64,000 nt of DNA from Phocicoccus pinnipedialis (GTDB lineage: Bacteria; Bacillota; Bacilli; Staphylococcales; Salinicoccaceae): positions 434,001 through 498,000 of the forward strand of contig NZ_CAJEWB010000010.1 of NCBI RefSeq assembly GCF_903994035.1, given 5' to 3'. Position numbers and translations under genes: made by a program. The stretch's first letter is position 1; each line of letters begins with the position of its first letter. The notes beneath the pieces are model-generated. The model was given only the letters and a program-made list of their open reading frames with translations. It did not search any database and had not been told where the DNA came from. Below, one piece after another: positions 1-7,271 of this stretch.

Positions 1-363
1 TTTTCTAAATACATCCAGTGTCAGCCCTACAGCAAGTTCAGCTACTGCAGTGTTTGCATATCCCGCTGCATTAGAAATTATAATATCTTGGTTAGAAGCC
101 TCTTTGATTTCAACGTGATCTACTCCAGTAAACGCTACATTAATAAGTTTTAAGTTTTTGTTAGACTCAATAGCCTTTAAAGGGTATGGGTTATTTGCAA
201 TCATAATCACATCTGCATCTTTACTTCTTTCAACAAGTTCATCTTCATCCGTTGTCTTAGTATTGTAATAAACAAAATCATGTCCCTTTTCTTTTATTGG
301 CTGAGCAAGTTTCTCAATCACCTCTTCTGATACATTTAATGGTTCAAGTAATTTAACTAACAT
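1..363 (-). CDS. D-isomer-specific 2-hydroxyacid dehydrogenase, N-terminal part
   Basis: This is the first 121 codons of a gene that runs off the left edge. It starts at the ATG at 361-363, with AGGAGG eight bases upstream. The visible part is the substrate-binding domain of the NAD-dependent D-2-hydroxyacid dehydrogenase family: residues 76-82 read NVAFTGV, followed by DHVE, and near the edge comes NAAGYANTAVAELAVGL, the conserved stretch leading into the Rossmann domain. The family reduces 2-ketoacids or oxidises D-2-hydroxyacids or phosphoglycerate in the cytosol. The NAD motif and catalytic Arg/Glu/His lie outside the window, so the substrate cannot be named. In Staphylococcus glnR-glnA usually follows the PLP enzyme next door; here this gene occupies that place. 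Confidence 0.85.
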   Translation of the reverse strand, partial: MLVKLLEPLNVSEEVIEKLAQPIKEKGHDFVYYNTKTTDEDELVERSKDADVIMIANNPYPLKAIESNKNLKLINVAFTGVDHVEIKEASNQDIIISNAAGYANTAVAELAVGLTLDVFRK

Positions 364-561
364 AAATAATTCCTCCTATTTAGTGAATTTTTTCACATAT
401 TAGACATAGCATAATATAAAGCTAAATTTTCCTTTAACTTTAAGCTATCACCTTGTTAATTCTATTTTATAATATTTCGATTAGATTACTATGTCTAACA
501 GTTACAAACTCCTATTTTCATTTTGTATAGTTTAGACATATTTGATTGAAAAATTCTGAAT
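364..561. promoter_or_regulatory. intergenic region with a thrice-repeated octamer
   Basis: This is 198 AT-rich bases between the PLP enzyme and the 2-hydroxyacid dehydrogenase. The octamer TTAGACAT occurs at 400-407 and 532-539, and its inverse ATGTCTAA at 491-498. The copy at 400-407 falls just downstream of a poor -10-like element of the dehydrogenase (TATGCT on the minus strand), where an operator would block initiation. The pair at 491-498 and 532-539 could also fold as a long-loop stem behind the PLP gene. No clear terminator was found. Confidence 0.35.
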
Positions 562-1785
562 TTAATTTTTTAATCCTTCTAAAATGAAGTCTAATGCATA
601 CATAACATGCTCAATTGTGAGCCCACCTTGTACAAAGGCAATATATGGTGGCTTGATTGGTCCGTCAGCGGAAAGTTCTAATGATGCACCTTGCACAAAT
701 GTACCTGCTGCCATGATTACTTCATTTTCATATCCTGGAATGCTATCGGGAATTGGTAAGAATCTGGAGTTTACAGGTGATGCACTCTGGACCATTTGAA
801 TGAATGTAATCATTTCTTCTGGATTTTTAAAATATACACTTTGAATAATATCTGTGCGCTTTGCATCGAAACTTGGGTTTGTAGTAAATCCAAGTTTTTC
901 TAAAGTTCTACTCATTAATACTGCACCATTAAGACTCTCGATTACAGCGTGAGGTGCCATGAAGAATCCCTGATACATTTCATTTAAACCAGAAAGTGTT
1001 GCTCCCATCTCTTTACCAATTCCAGGTACAGTGAGTCTATAGCTGATGCGTTTAATTAAATCCTCACGACCAACAATGTAACCACCCATTTTTGCGAGTC
1101 CACCACCTGGGTTTTTAATCAAGCTACCCGCAACAACATCTGCCCCTACTTCTACAGGTTCTCTCGTCTCGACAAATTCACCATAACAGTTATCAACAAA
1201 GATGATAATTTCTTTATGTCTTTGTTTTATCTCACTGATAATATTTGAGATTTCAGAGATTGTTACAGATTTACGTTCACTGTATCCACGCGAACGCTGT
1301 ATACCTATTATTTTAGTGTTAGGCTTGATACTTTCCAATATCTTCTTAGTATCAAATGTATCATTTTTTAAATCAACAGTATTAAATTCAATGCCCGATT
1401 CCATCATGCTACCGACATCATCTTCATTAGTACCAATCACTTTTTCCAATGTGTCATATGGCGTACCTGTGATATAAAGTAATTCTTCACCTCTATTTAA
1501 AAGACTTAATAGTGATAGTGAAATCGCATGTGTCCCTGATATAATCTGTGAACGAACAAGAGCGTCTTCTGCTTTAAACACATCTCTATAGATGTCCTCT
1601 AACTTATCTCGACCAGTATCATCATATCCATATCCGGTCGTTCCATAAAAATCGCTCTCCATAACTGAATGACTTCTAAAAGCTGACATTACTTTCTTAA
1701 AGTTCATATATGCAATTCTTTTATTCTCTTTAATTATTGGGTCTATCTCTAATAATGTTTCTTGTATTAAATCAAAATTATTCAT
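562..1785 (-). CDS. ynbB: PLP-dependent methionine gamma-lyase/aluminium-resistance family protein (YnbB-like)
   Basis: A 407-residue cytosolic fold-type I PLP enzyme of the family annotated as aluminium resistance protein or methionine gamma-lyase related; its real substrate is not settled in the family. The GTHAISLSLLSLL cofactor-phosphate region lies near residue 84, an acidic DNCYGEF motif near 198, and SLIKNPGGG near 218-226 carries the Schiff-base lysine at about 222. The ATG start has GAAGGAG six bases upstream. It begins two bases after the hflX stop, so the two are probably co-transcribed, the same order as in Bacillus and Staphylococcus. It is not an obvious cysteine-metabolism operon member, and no regulation is visible. 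Confidence 0.85.
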   Translation of the reverse strand: MNNFDLIQETLLEIDPIIKENKRIAYMNFKKVMSAFRSHSVMESDFYGTTGYGYDDTGRDKLEDIYRDVFKAEDALVRSQIISGTHAISLSLLSLLNRGEELLYITGTPYDTLEKVIGTNEDDVGSMMESGIEFNTVDLKNDTFDTKKILESIKPNTKIIGIQRSRGYSERKSVTISEISNIISEIKQRHKEIIIFVDNCYGEFVETREPVEVGADVVAGSLIKNPGGGLAKMGGYIVGREDLIKRISYRLTVPGIGKEMGATLSGLNEMYQGFFMAPHAVIESLNGAVLMSRTLEKLGFTTNPSFDAKRTDIIQSVYFKNPEEMITFIQMVQSASPVNSRFLPIPDSIPGYENEVIMAAGTFVQGASLELSADGPIKPPYIAFVQGGLTIEHVMYALDFILEGLKN

Positions 1786-1787
1786 GG

Positions 1788-3008
1788 TTACTCCTTCAAT
1801 GTTCTCTTTACAATACTCATGTGTTTAGTATATCCTTCAATATCATATTCTAACGAATCCTCATTAAATACTTCATTTTTTACATATGTGTCACGTTTCA
1901 GCGTATATAATTCATTTGTATCTGCCATTGTTAAGTGTCTCTTAAATGGAATATAATGCGCTTCTATCAGAGATAACAATTCAGATTTAATGGCTTCCTT
2001 ATTCATATTGTAATTTGTGAACGTATACCTCTCTTCGGGTATGAATCTGATTTCACTGTTTAAATCACTCTTGTTGAAGCATACGAGCTGTGGAATATCT
2101 TCCATTCCAAGCTCATGTATAAGTTCTTTTACAGTTCTGTACTGACTCATGATGTCTGGGTTACTATTGTCAATAACATGAATTAAAAAGTCACTATCTG
2201 CAGCTTCTTCTAATGTAGATTTGAAGCTCTCAACTAGCATAGTCGGAAGTTTTTGTATAAAACCAACCGTATCTGTTAAAAGCACTTGGAATCCTGTATT
2301 AAACTCTAGTCTCTTCGTCTTTGGATCCAATGTTGCGAACAACTTATCTTCTTGTAATTCATCCGCTTCAGTTAAAGTATTAAACAATGCAGACTTACCT
2401 GCGTTTGTATATCCAATCAAACTAAACTTCGTGACAAGAGTTTTATTGCGATCTTCTCTATAGCTTTCACGATGCTTTTCAATTGTCTTTAATTGATGCT
2501 TCACTTCTTTAATACGCTCTCCGATGTGACGACGATCAGTCTCTAACTTCGTCTCACCCGGACCTCTTGTACCAATACCTGCACCTAGTCTGGAAAGATT
2601 AATACCTTGCCCTCTTAACCTCGGCACTAAATAATTGAGCTGTGCGAGCTCAACTTGTAATTTACCTTCACGAGATTTTGCTCTTTGGCTAAAGATATCT
2701 AAAATGACTTGTGTACGGTCAACCACTGACGCATCAAATAATGCTTCGATGTTTCTGTTTTGAGATGCGAGTATTTCATCGTTAACAATTACATAGTCGA
2801 TTTCCTCATACATCTCTCTGACTTCATTTAAAAATCCACTGCCTGCGTAGTACTTACGGTCTTGTCTTGAACGATTTTGAACGTGCATACCAACAATCTC
2901 GATATCTATCGATTCTGCAAGTTCCTTTAATTCATTTACTTCTGTTTCGATATTATATGTCTCTGGAGTATTCACAGCGACAATGACGCCTTTGTATTTA
3001 AATATCAA
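1788..3008 (-). CDS. hflX: GTPase HflX, ribosome-splitting factor
   Basis: A 406-residue GTPase that binds the 50S subunit or 70S ribosome and splits stalled or hibernating ribosomes. An N-terminal HflX domain (about 1-190) ends in GIGTRGPGETKLETDRR and a coiled coil. The G domain shows G1 GYTNAGKS near 200, G3 DTVGF near 245 and G4 NKSD near 312. A C-terminal extension of about 50 residues follows. Length matches the family. The start is a TTG at 3006-3008 with GGAG nine bases upstream; no in-frame ATG fits better. It lies divergently from the peroxidase-like ORF, sharing a 93-base intergenic region, and probably drives the PLP gene as a two-gene unit. Confidence 0.95.
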   Translation of the reverse strand: MIFKYKGVIVAVNTPETYNIETEVNELKELAESIDIEIVGMHVQNRSRQDRKYYAGSGFLNEVREMYEEIDYVIVNDEILASQNRNIEALFDASVVDRTQVILDIFSQRAKSREGKLQVELAQLNYLVPRLRGQGINLSRLGAGIGTRGPGETKLETDRRHIGERIKEVKHQLKTIEKHRESYREDRNKTLVTKFSLIGYTNAGKSALFNTLTEADELQEDKLFATLDPKTKRLEFNTGFQVLLTDTVGFIQKLPTMLVESFKSTLEEAADSDFLIHVIDNSNPDIMSQYRTVKELIHELGMEDIPQLVCFNKSDLNSEIRFIPEERYTFTNYNMNKEAIKSELLSLIEAHYIPFKRHLTMADTNELYTLKRDTYVKNEVFNEDSLEYDIEGYTKHMSIVKRTLKE

Positions 3009-3101
3009 ATCAAATCACTCCAATCAGTTTTTAAAATAATGTTTAACATCTGCTTTTTTAGTCTATTACTTAAAGACGATAGTTATAGGTGGTATCAAAT
3101 A

Positions 3102-3587
3102 ATGAAGCAAAGTTTATACAATTTCTCTGTAATGAATAATGACGATGAAGAAGTCCCGCTATCTCGCTACAAAGGACGAGTTCTACTTATATTAAACACA
3201 AACTCAGATGACATATATCATACAGAATTTAAAACACTTGAATACTTATATAAAAAATATCAACCGTTTGGTTTAGAAATACTTGCCTTCCCTTCTAACA
3301 AATTTTCTGAAGGCATGATCTTAGAGGATTATGATTTAAAATTAGATTATAAACGCAAATACGATATACAATTTGACGTTATGAAAAAAATTCAGTTAGA
3401 TAAAAACAGAACTCACCCTCTGTTTAAGTTCCTTACAGAAAGTAGAAACCGCATGTTTAAAAATGAAATTAAGCGTGCATTTACAATGTTTCTAATATCA
3501 AGAGAAGGACGTATCGTTAAAAGATTCAACTCAGAAAAAACAGTTGAAGAAATAGAGAAGTTTATACAAAAATATATAGAAGGATAA
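3102..3587 (+). CDS. glutathione-peroxidase-fold protein lacking all catalytic residues
   Basis: A 161-residue protein, the only convincing plus-strand gene in the window. The open frame extends up to 3039, but the ATG at 3102 has AGGTGG nine bases before it and gives the normal family N-terminus. The fold signature is clear: VPLSRYKGRVLLILN, GLEILAFPSNKF, HPLFKFL, TMFLISREGRIVKRF. Aligned to glutathione/thiol peroxidases, every member of the catalytic tetrad is changed: the peroxidatic Cys is Asp37, Gln is Lys67, Trp is Arg125 and Asn is Ala126. The protein contains no cysteine at all, so thiol peroxidase chemistry is not possible. It occupies the position where Staphylococcus has gpxA/bsaA. 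I infer a pseudoenzyme or a decaying gene; the intact frame and good ribosome site argue for the former. Confidence 0.8.
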   Translation: MKQSLYNFSVMNNDDEEVPLSRYKGRVLLILNTNSDDIYHTEFKTLEYLYKKYQPFGLEILAFPSNKFSEGMILEDYDLKLDYKRKYDIQFDVMKKIQLDKNRTHPLFKFLTESRNRMFKNEIKRAFTMFLISREGRIVKRFNSEKTVEEIEKFIQKYIEG

Positions 3588-3609
3588 AAATCCTTCTATA
3601 TATTTTTTT
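3571..3609. terminator. shared bidirectional terminator of the peroxidase-like gene and miaA
   Basis: A 13-bp perfect stem (3572-3584 with 3591-3603) is flanked by A- and T-runs on both sides, so it works in both directions. The stop codon of the plus-strand gene (3585-3587) is in the loop, and the miaA stop (3596-3598) is in the right arm. The stem therefore also encodes the last residues of both proteins. Confidence 0.9.
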
Positions 3610-4333
3610 CTAGGAACGCATTTATTACTTCAAACACGTCTTCTTTTGAGTCTTTATCTTTATCAAACCATGTAACAGGTAATTTATTTCTGAAATAAGT
3701 CAGCTGTCGTTTTGCATAATTTCTTGAATTCTTTTGTATATTCTTTTTTACTTCATCAATTGTAATTTCGCCATCAAAATATGGTAAAAACTCTTTATAA
3801 CCAATTGCACCATTTGCTGTATAACTGAACGCATACTTACCATATAGCTCACGAACTTCTTCTTCAAGTCCCGCTTCAAACATATCATCAACACGTGCAT
3901 TAATTATTTCGTATAGTTTTGCCCGGTCTCTATTTAGTCCGATGACTAAAGCATCATATTTAATTTTTGTGTCTGTTTCATGGTCCTTATCAAACTTAAA
4001 CTCATATAAAAGTGCTTGAATATAGAATCCAGTACCTCCAACGATGAAAGGTGTTTTACCTCTTTCATATGAATCTTGGATAAGAGATTTTACAGTTTTT
4101 TGAAATTCTGCAACAGAATATATTTCTTCTGGTGTGATAACATCAATCAAGTGATGCGTCACACCGTCCATTTCATTTACAGTAATTTTACCTGTTCCAA
4201 TATCCATTCCTTTATAAATCTGCATAGAATCTCCACTGATTACTTCCATGTTATACTGTTTTGCAATCTCTATAGATAGCTCAGTTTTACCTATTGCAGT
4301 AGGACCTACAAGCACAATTATTTTATTATTCAC
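3596..4333 (-). CDS. miaA: tRNA dimethylallyltransferase MiaA, missing the insertion domain
   Basis: MiaA transfers dimethylallyl to the N6 of A37 in tRNAs reading UNN codons. Visible core motifs are the P-loop GPTAIGKT (10-17), SGDSMQIYKGMDIGTGK (33-49) with the catalytic Asp, GGTGFYIQ (99-106) with the conserved Thr, GLNRDRAKLYEIINARVD (132-149), GAIGYKE and the C-terminal YAKRQLTYFRNK. At 245 residues it is about 65 shorter than the usual 305-315. The gap is a single clean one: after about residue 123 the chain goes straight to the strand before GLNRDR, omitting the helical insertion domain with its HPNNRRRVxRALE motif. The start is a GTG overlapping the end of the hydrolase gene by eight bases. 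No miaB or hfq gene is nearby. Confidence 0.88.
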   Translation of the reverse strand: MNNKIIVLVGPTAIGKTELSIEIAKQYNMEVISGDSMQIYKGMDIGTGKITVNEMDGVTHHLIDVITPEEIYSVAEFQKTVKSLIQDSYERGKTPFIVGGTGFYIQALLYEFKFDKDHETDTKIKYDALVIGLNRDRAKLYEIINARVDDMFEAGLEEEVRELYGKYAFSYTANGAIGYKEFLPYFDGEITIDEVKKNIQKNSRNYAKRQLTYFRNKLPVTWFDKDKDSKEDVFEVINAFLEKNI

Positions 4334-5201
4334 TTTTTTTCATCCACTCTATTATTAAATCGTAAATATCGTATCGTGCACCCTCATTTAACACTTCATG
4401 GCGATATCCTTCATAAAGAACAGCTGTAGTGTCCAAATTGGCTGCTGTAAATTTATCTTTTAAAATTTCAATATCTTTTCCGCGGTGCCCAAAAGGATCT
4501 TCTTTGCCTGATATAAATAAAAATCTCGTATTTTTTGAATACGTTTCAATATACGATTCCTTATCACATTCTTGAACTGCATTTAAAGTTTCAAGTAGCG
4601 CTGTGTTCGACATCATGTTGCCACTCAATGGGTCGTTGTTGTATTCATAAATGTTAGCATAGTTATCTGATAACCATCTATTTCTAGTATTCCCTTTAAA
4701 TTGATTGTCATAACCTAAAAATCCTAACATATTAATAATAGGACTACGTCGTGTTGGAAATCTATTCACAAGTCTACTTATGAACATACCACTAAGTGCA
4801 TCAGTTGGATGATCTTTTCGACCTGTACCTACTATGATAGCACCATCTGGATCGATGTATTTCAGTAACATTCTAAGTATTATACTTCCCATAGAGTGAC
4901 CGAGAACAAATTTTGGTAAATCATCAGGTAACATATCATAAACTGCTCTCGCATCGTCAATGAGTTCATTAAACGAATTAAAATGTCCGATGCCTAAATT
5001 TGCTCTTGTGCCATGTCCTCTATGGTCATAAATGACTCCATAGATACCATTGTCTTGGAAATATTTCAACATCGAATTATATCTTCTTTTATGTTCTGCC
5101 ATACCGTGTAATACGAGAATGCACGCTTTAGGGTTATCTGGAGCATAGACGCTGATCTTAAATTTGGTATCTTTTCTCTTCACTATTTCTGTCGTAAACA
5201 T
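4326..5201 (-). CDS. alpha/beta hydrolase, monoacylglycerol lipase/lysophospholipase-like
   Basis: A 291-residue serine hydrolase of the Hydrolase_4 (serine aminopeptidase S33) family. The oxyanion region is LHGMAEHKRRY (about 31-41), the nucleophile elbow is GHSMGS (about 96-101), the probable acid is Asp in SGKEDPFGHRG (about 237), and His is in EGYRHEVLNEG (about 268). There is no signal peptide, so it acts in the cytosol, most likely on monoacylglycerols or lysophospholipids. Staphylococcus has the same gene just before miaA, there preceded by glpFKD; those glycerol genes are absent here. The ATG has GAGGCGAA upstream, begins nine bases after mutL, and the gene overlaps miaA by eight bases, so a mutL-hydrolase-miaA transcript is likely. 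Confidence 0.85.
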   Translation of the reverse strand: MFTTEIVKRKDTKFKISVYAPDNPKACILVLHGMAEHKRRYNSMLKYFQDNGIYGVIYDHRGHGTRANLGIGHFNSFNELIDDARAVYDMLPDDLPKFVLGHSMGSIILRMLLKYIDPDGAIIVGTGRKDHPTDALSGMFISRLVNRFPTRRSPIINMLGFLGYDNQFKGNTRNRWLSDNYANIYEYNNDPLSGNMMSNTALLETLNAVQECDKESYIETYSKNTRFLFISGKEDPFGHRGKDIEILKDKFTAANLDTTAVLYEGYRHEVLNEGARYDIYDLIIEWMKKSE

Positions 5202-5210
5202 TTGTTCGCC

Positions 5211-7085
5211 TCATTTCATAATTCTGTTGAACATGCGTTCAATTTCATAAGTCGTAAAGTGAATAATAATCGGTCTACCGTGTGGACATGTAAATGGTGA
5301 TTGACATTGCGCTAACTCATCCAGTAGATTCTGCATCTGCCTCTTATCTAGATAATGATTCGCTTTAATAGAATCTTTACAACTCATCATTATTGACATT
5401 TCTTCTTTGTAATCTTCAACGCTAAAACGATCTGTGTTTGATATAAAATCTATCACAGCACGAATATCCCCTTCAGGATCTTTCGCATTAATCCAACTTG
5501 GGTATTCCACGACCGTGTAATTCTTCATACCAGTCTTCTCGATGTTGAAGCTTAGGTTGCGAAGATCTGTAAGCTTTTCATCGATTTTAATTACATCGTC
5601 ATATGCAAACTCGAATGTGTACGGCAGAAGTAACGGTACCTTGTTATCTCGGTTCTTTATGTGACTGTAGTAATACTCATATTTGATTCGCTCTTGTGCT
5701 GCATGTTGATCCATTAAAAATAGACCTGTTTCATTCTGCATCAGTATATATGTGCCATGGAATTGACCGATTATTTCAAAGTAAGGTAACCGTTCTTTTT
5801 TTACTCTTTGTGTCTCTTCTTGCGTAACATCATTGAAGACTCCCGATGAAGTTTCATTGACGTTTGAAATATTTGGTGGTACTTCTTTCTCATCGTTTTT
5901 ATTGTCGTAGCTCAAGTTATTATCTCTAAATGATTTATTCTCTTTTTGAAAATTTTGTTTAAGTTGATTTTTTACTGTTTGAGTTCTTTGATTTATAACA
6001 TCCGTAATTGAACTGAAGTCGATCGACTCTTGTTCGTTACGTGGTTTCTCAAATTTTGCAGTTTGGAATGTCGTATGTTCAATAGAATCTGGAATCAACG
6101 TTTCGCCGTGAAGAATACTTTTAACAGTCTCCTCTATGAGTGATTCAAGTTCTTTGATTTTAGATATTCTAACTTCTGTTTTTGCAGGATGCACGTTGAC
6201 ATCCACGATTTTCGGATCCATATCCACGTTTAAAATGACAATCGGATATTTATCTTTTGCTAAGAGCGTATGATAAGCACGAACCACGCTATTTGTTAGT
6301 CTATAGTCTCGAATCATACGATTATTAATTGAAATGTTGATATAGTTACGATTGCTACGAGTCATTTCCGGTCTAATAATATATCCCGTCAGATGATAAT
6401 CGGGTGATTTAGCGTCTACTTCTAAAGCTATACGTGCAGTATTTAAACCATAAATATCCGCAATTATTTCCTTTAAATTACCATTCCCTTTAGTCGCGAA
6501 TCTCTGTTTGTTATCAAACGTTAGCTTAAAACTAATATTCGGATGATTAAAGCTAAATTTCTGCATGACATCGATGATCTTACCCGCTTCAGTTGTGAGA
6601 CTACTAACATATTTATAACGTGCAGGTGTATTAAAGAATAAGTCTTTGACTATTACTTCTGTACCCTTGCGTTCAGATGAAGGTTGACGGACTACTTCTT
6701 CTCCACCATACATTTCAATCATGAAAGGTTCACTTGATTCGTTGTAACTCTTCACAATTGTTCTAGATACTGCGCTGATTGATGCCAGCGCTTCACCTCT
6801 AAAGCCCATCGTTCGAATAGTGAATAAATCATAGTCAGATTCTATTTTTGACGTCGCATGGCGTTCAAAGAGTAGCGGTGCATCGTCTATTAGAATTCCG
6901 TCACCATCATCGATAATTTTGATAGACTTCATTCCGCTCTCTTCAATGAAGACTTCAATGTAACTCGCGTTCGCATCGATGCTGTTCTCGACGAGTTCTT
7001 TTACGATAGAACTTGGTCTTTCAACGACTTCACCTGCTGCGATTTTATTTTGAATAATAGGATCTAATATATGAATGTTCGTCAA
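5211..7085 (-). CDS. mutL: DNA mismatch repair protein MutL
   Basis: A 624-residue MutL, recruited by mismatch-bound MutS to nick the nascent strand. The GHKL ATPase domain has ELVENSIDA (about 29-37), DDGDGI and GFRGEALASI. A variable, polar Asn/Gln/Lys-rich linker spans about 330-420. The C-terminal endonuclease domain carries the metal-binding DQHAAQERIKYE (about 456-467) and the zinc-site pair near CQSPFTCPHGRPII, so this is the nicking type used by bacteria without MutH. The start is TTG at 7083-7085 with GAGGTGAA upstream, giving the standard N-terminus. Length is normal. Confidence 0.96.
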   Translation of the reverse strand: MTNIHILDPIIQNKIAAGEVVERPSSIVKELVENSIDANASYIEVFIEESGMKSIKIIDDGDGILIDDAPLLFERHATSKIESDYDLFTIRTMGFRGEALASISAVSRTIVKSYNESSEPFMIEMYGGEEVVRQPSSERKGTEVIVKDLFFNTPARYKYVSSLTTEAGKIIDVMQKFSFNHPNISFKLTFDNKQRFATKGNGNLKEIIADIYGLNTARIALEVDAKSPDYHLTGYIIRPEMTRSNRNYINISINNRMIRDYRLTNSVVRAYHTLLAKDKYPIVILNVDMDPKIVDVNVHPAKTEVRISKIKELESLIEETVKSILHGETLIPDSIEHTTFQTAKFEKPRNEQESIDFSSITDVINQRTQTVKNQLKQNFQKENKSFRDNNLSYDNKNDEKEVPPNISNVNETSSGVFNDVTQEETQRVKKERLPYFEIIGQFHGTYILMQNETGLFLMDQHAAQERIKYEYYYSHIKNRDNKVPLLLPYTFEFAYDDVIKIDEKLTDLRNLSFNIEKTGMKNYTVVEYPSWINAKDPEGDIRAVIDFISNTDRFSVEDYKEEMSIMMSCKDSIKANHYLDKRQMQNLLDELAQCQSPFTCPHGRPIIIHFTTYEIERMFNRIMK

Positions 7086-7113
7086 TGTACTTCACCTCTC
7101 TTTCATTATCTAT

Positions 7114-7224
7114 TTATAAATAGTTCATAACTATGGAAAATAAAAATCCCAATGGCAATAAAGAAGCCATACAGCCCACTCCAATTATGAGATCCGCATT
7201 TTTAATTGTAGGAACAAAATACAT
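7114..7224 (-). CDS. possible 36-residue single-span membrane peptide
   Basis: In the 186 bases between mutS and mutL there is a short ATG-initiated frame of 36 codons on the same strand. Its C-terminal two-thirds, LIIGVGCMASLLPLGFLFSI, would form one transmembrane helix. The ribosome site is poor (AAGTGATT region) and an in-frame stop lies seven codons upstream. I do not recognise it. It could be a real small membrane protein, a remnant of a lost gene, or chance in AT-rich DNA. Confidence 0.25.
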   Translation of the reverse strand: MYFVPTIKNADLIIGVGCMASLLPLGFLFSIVMNYL

Positions 7225-7271
7225 TGAATCACTTAAAAATTGAAATTAATATAATATTTTTTATGATGAAT

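Noticed and set aside
3295-3309. CodY-box-like sequence (AATTTTCTGAA) in the peroxidase-like gene
   Set aside because: Only about 11 of 15 bases match and it is inside coding sequence, well after the start; likely chance in AT-rich DNA.
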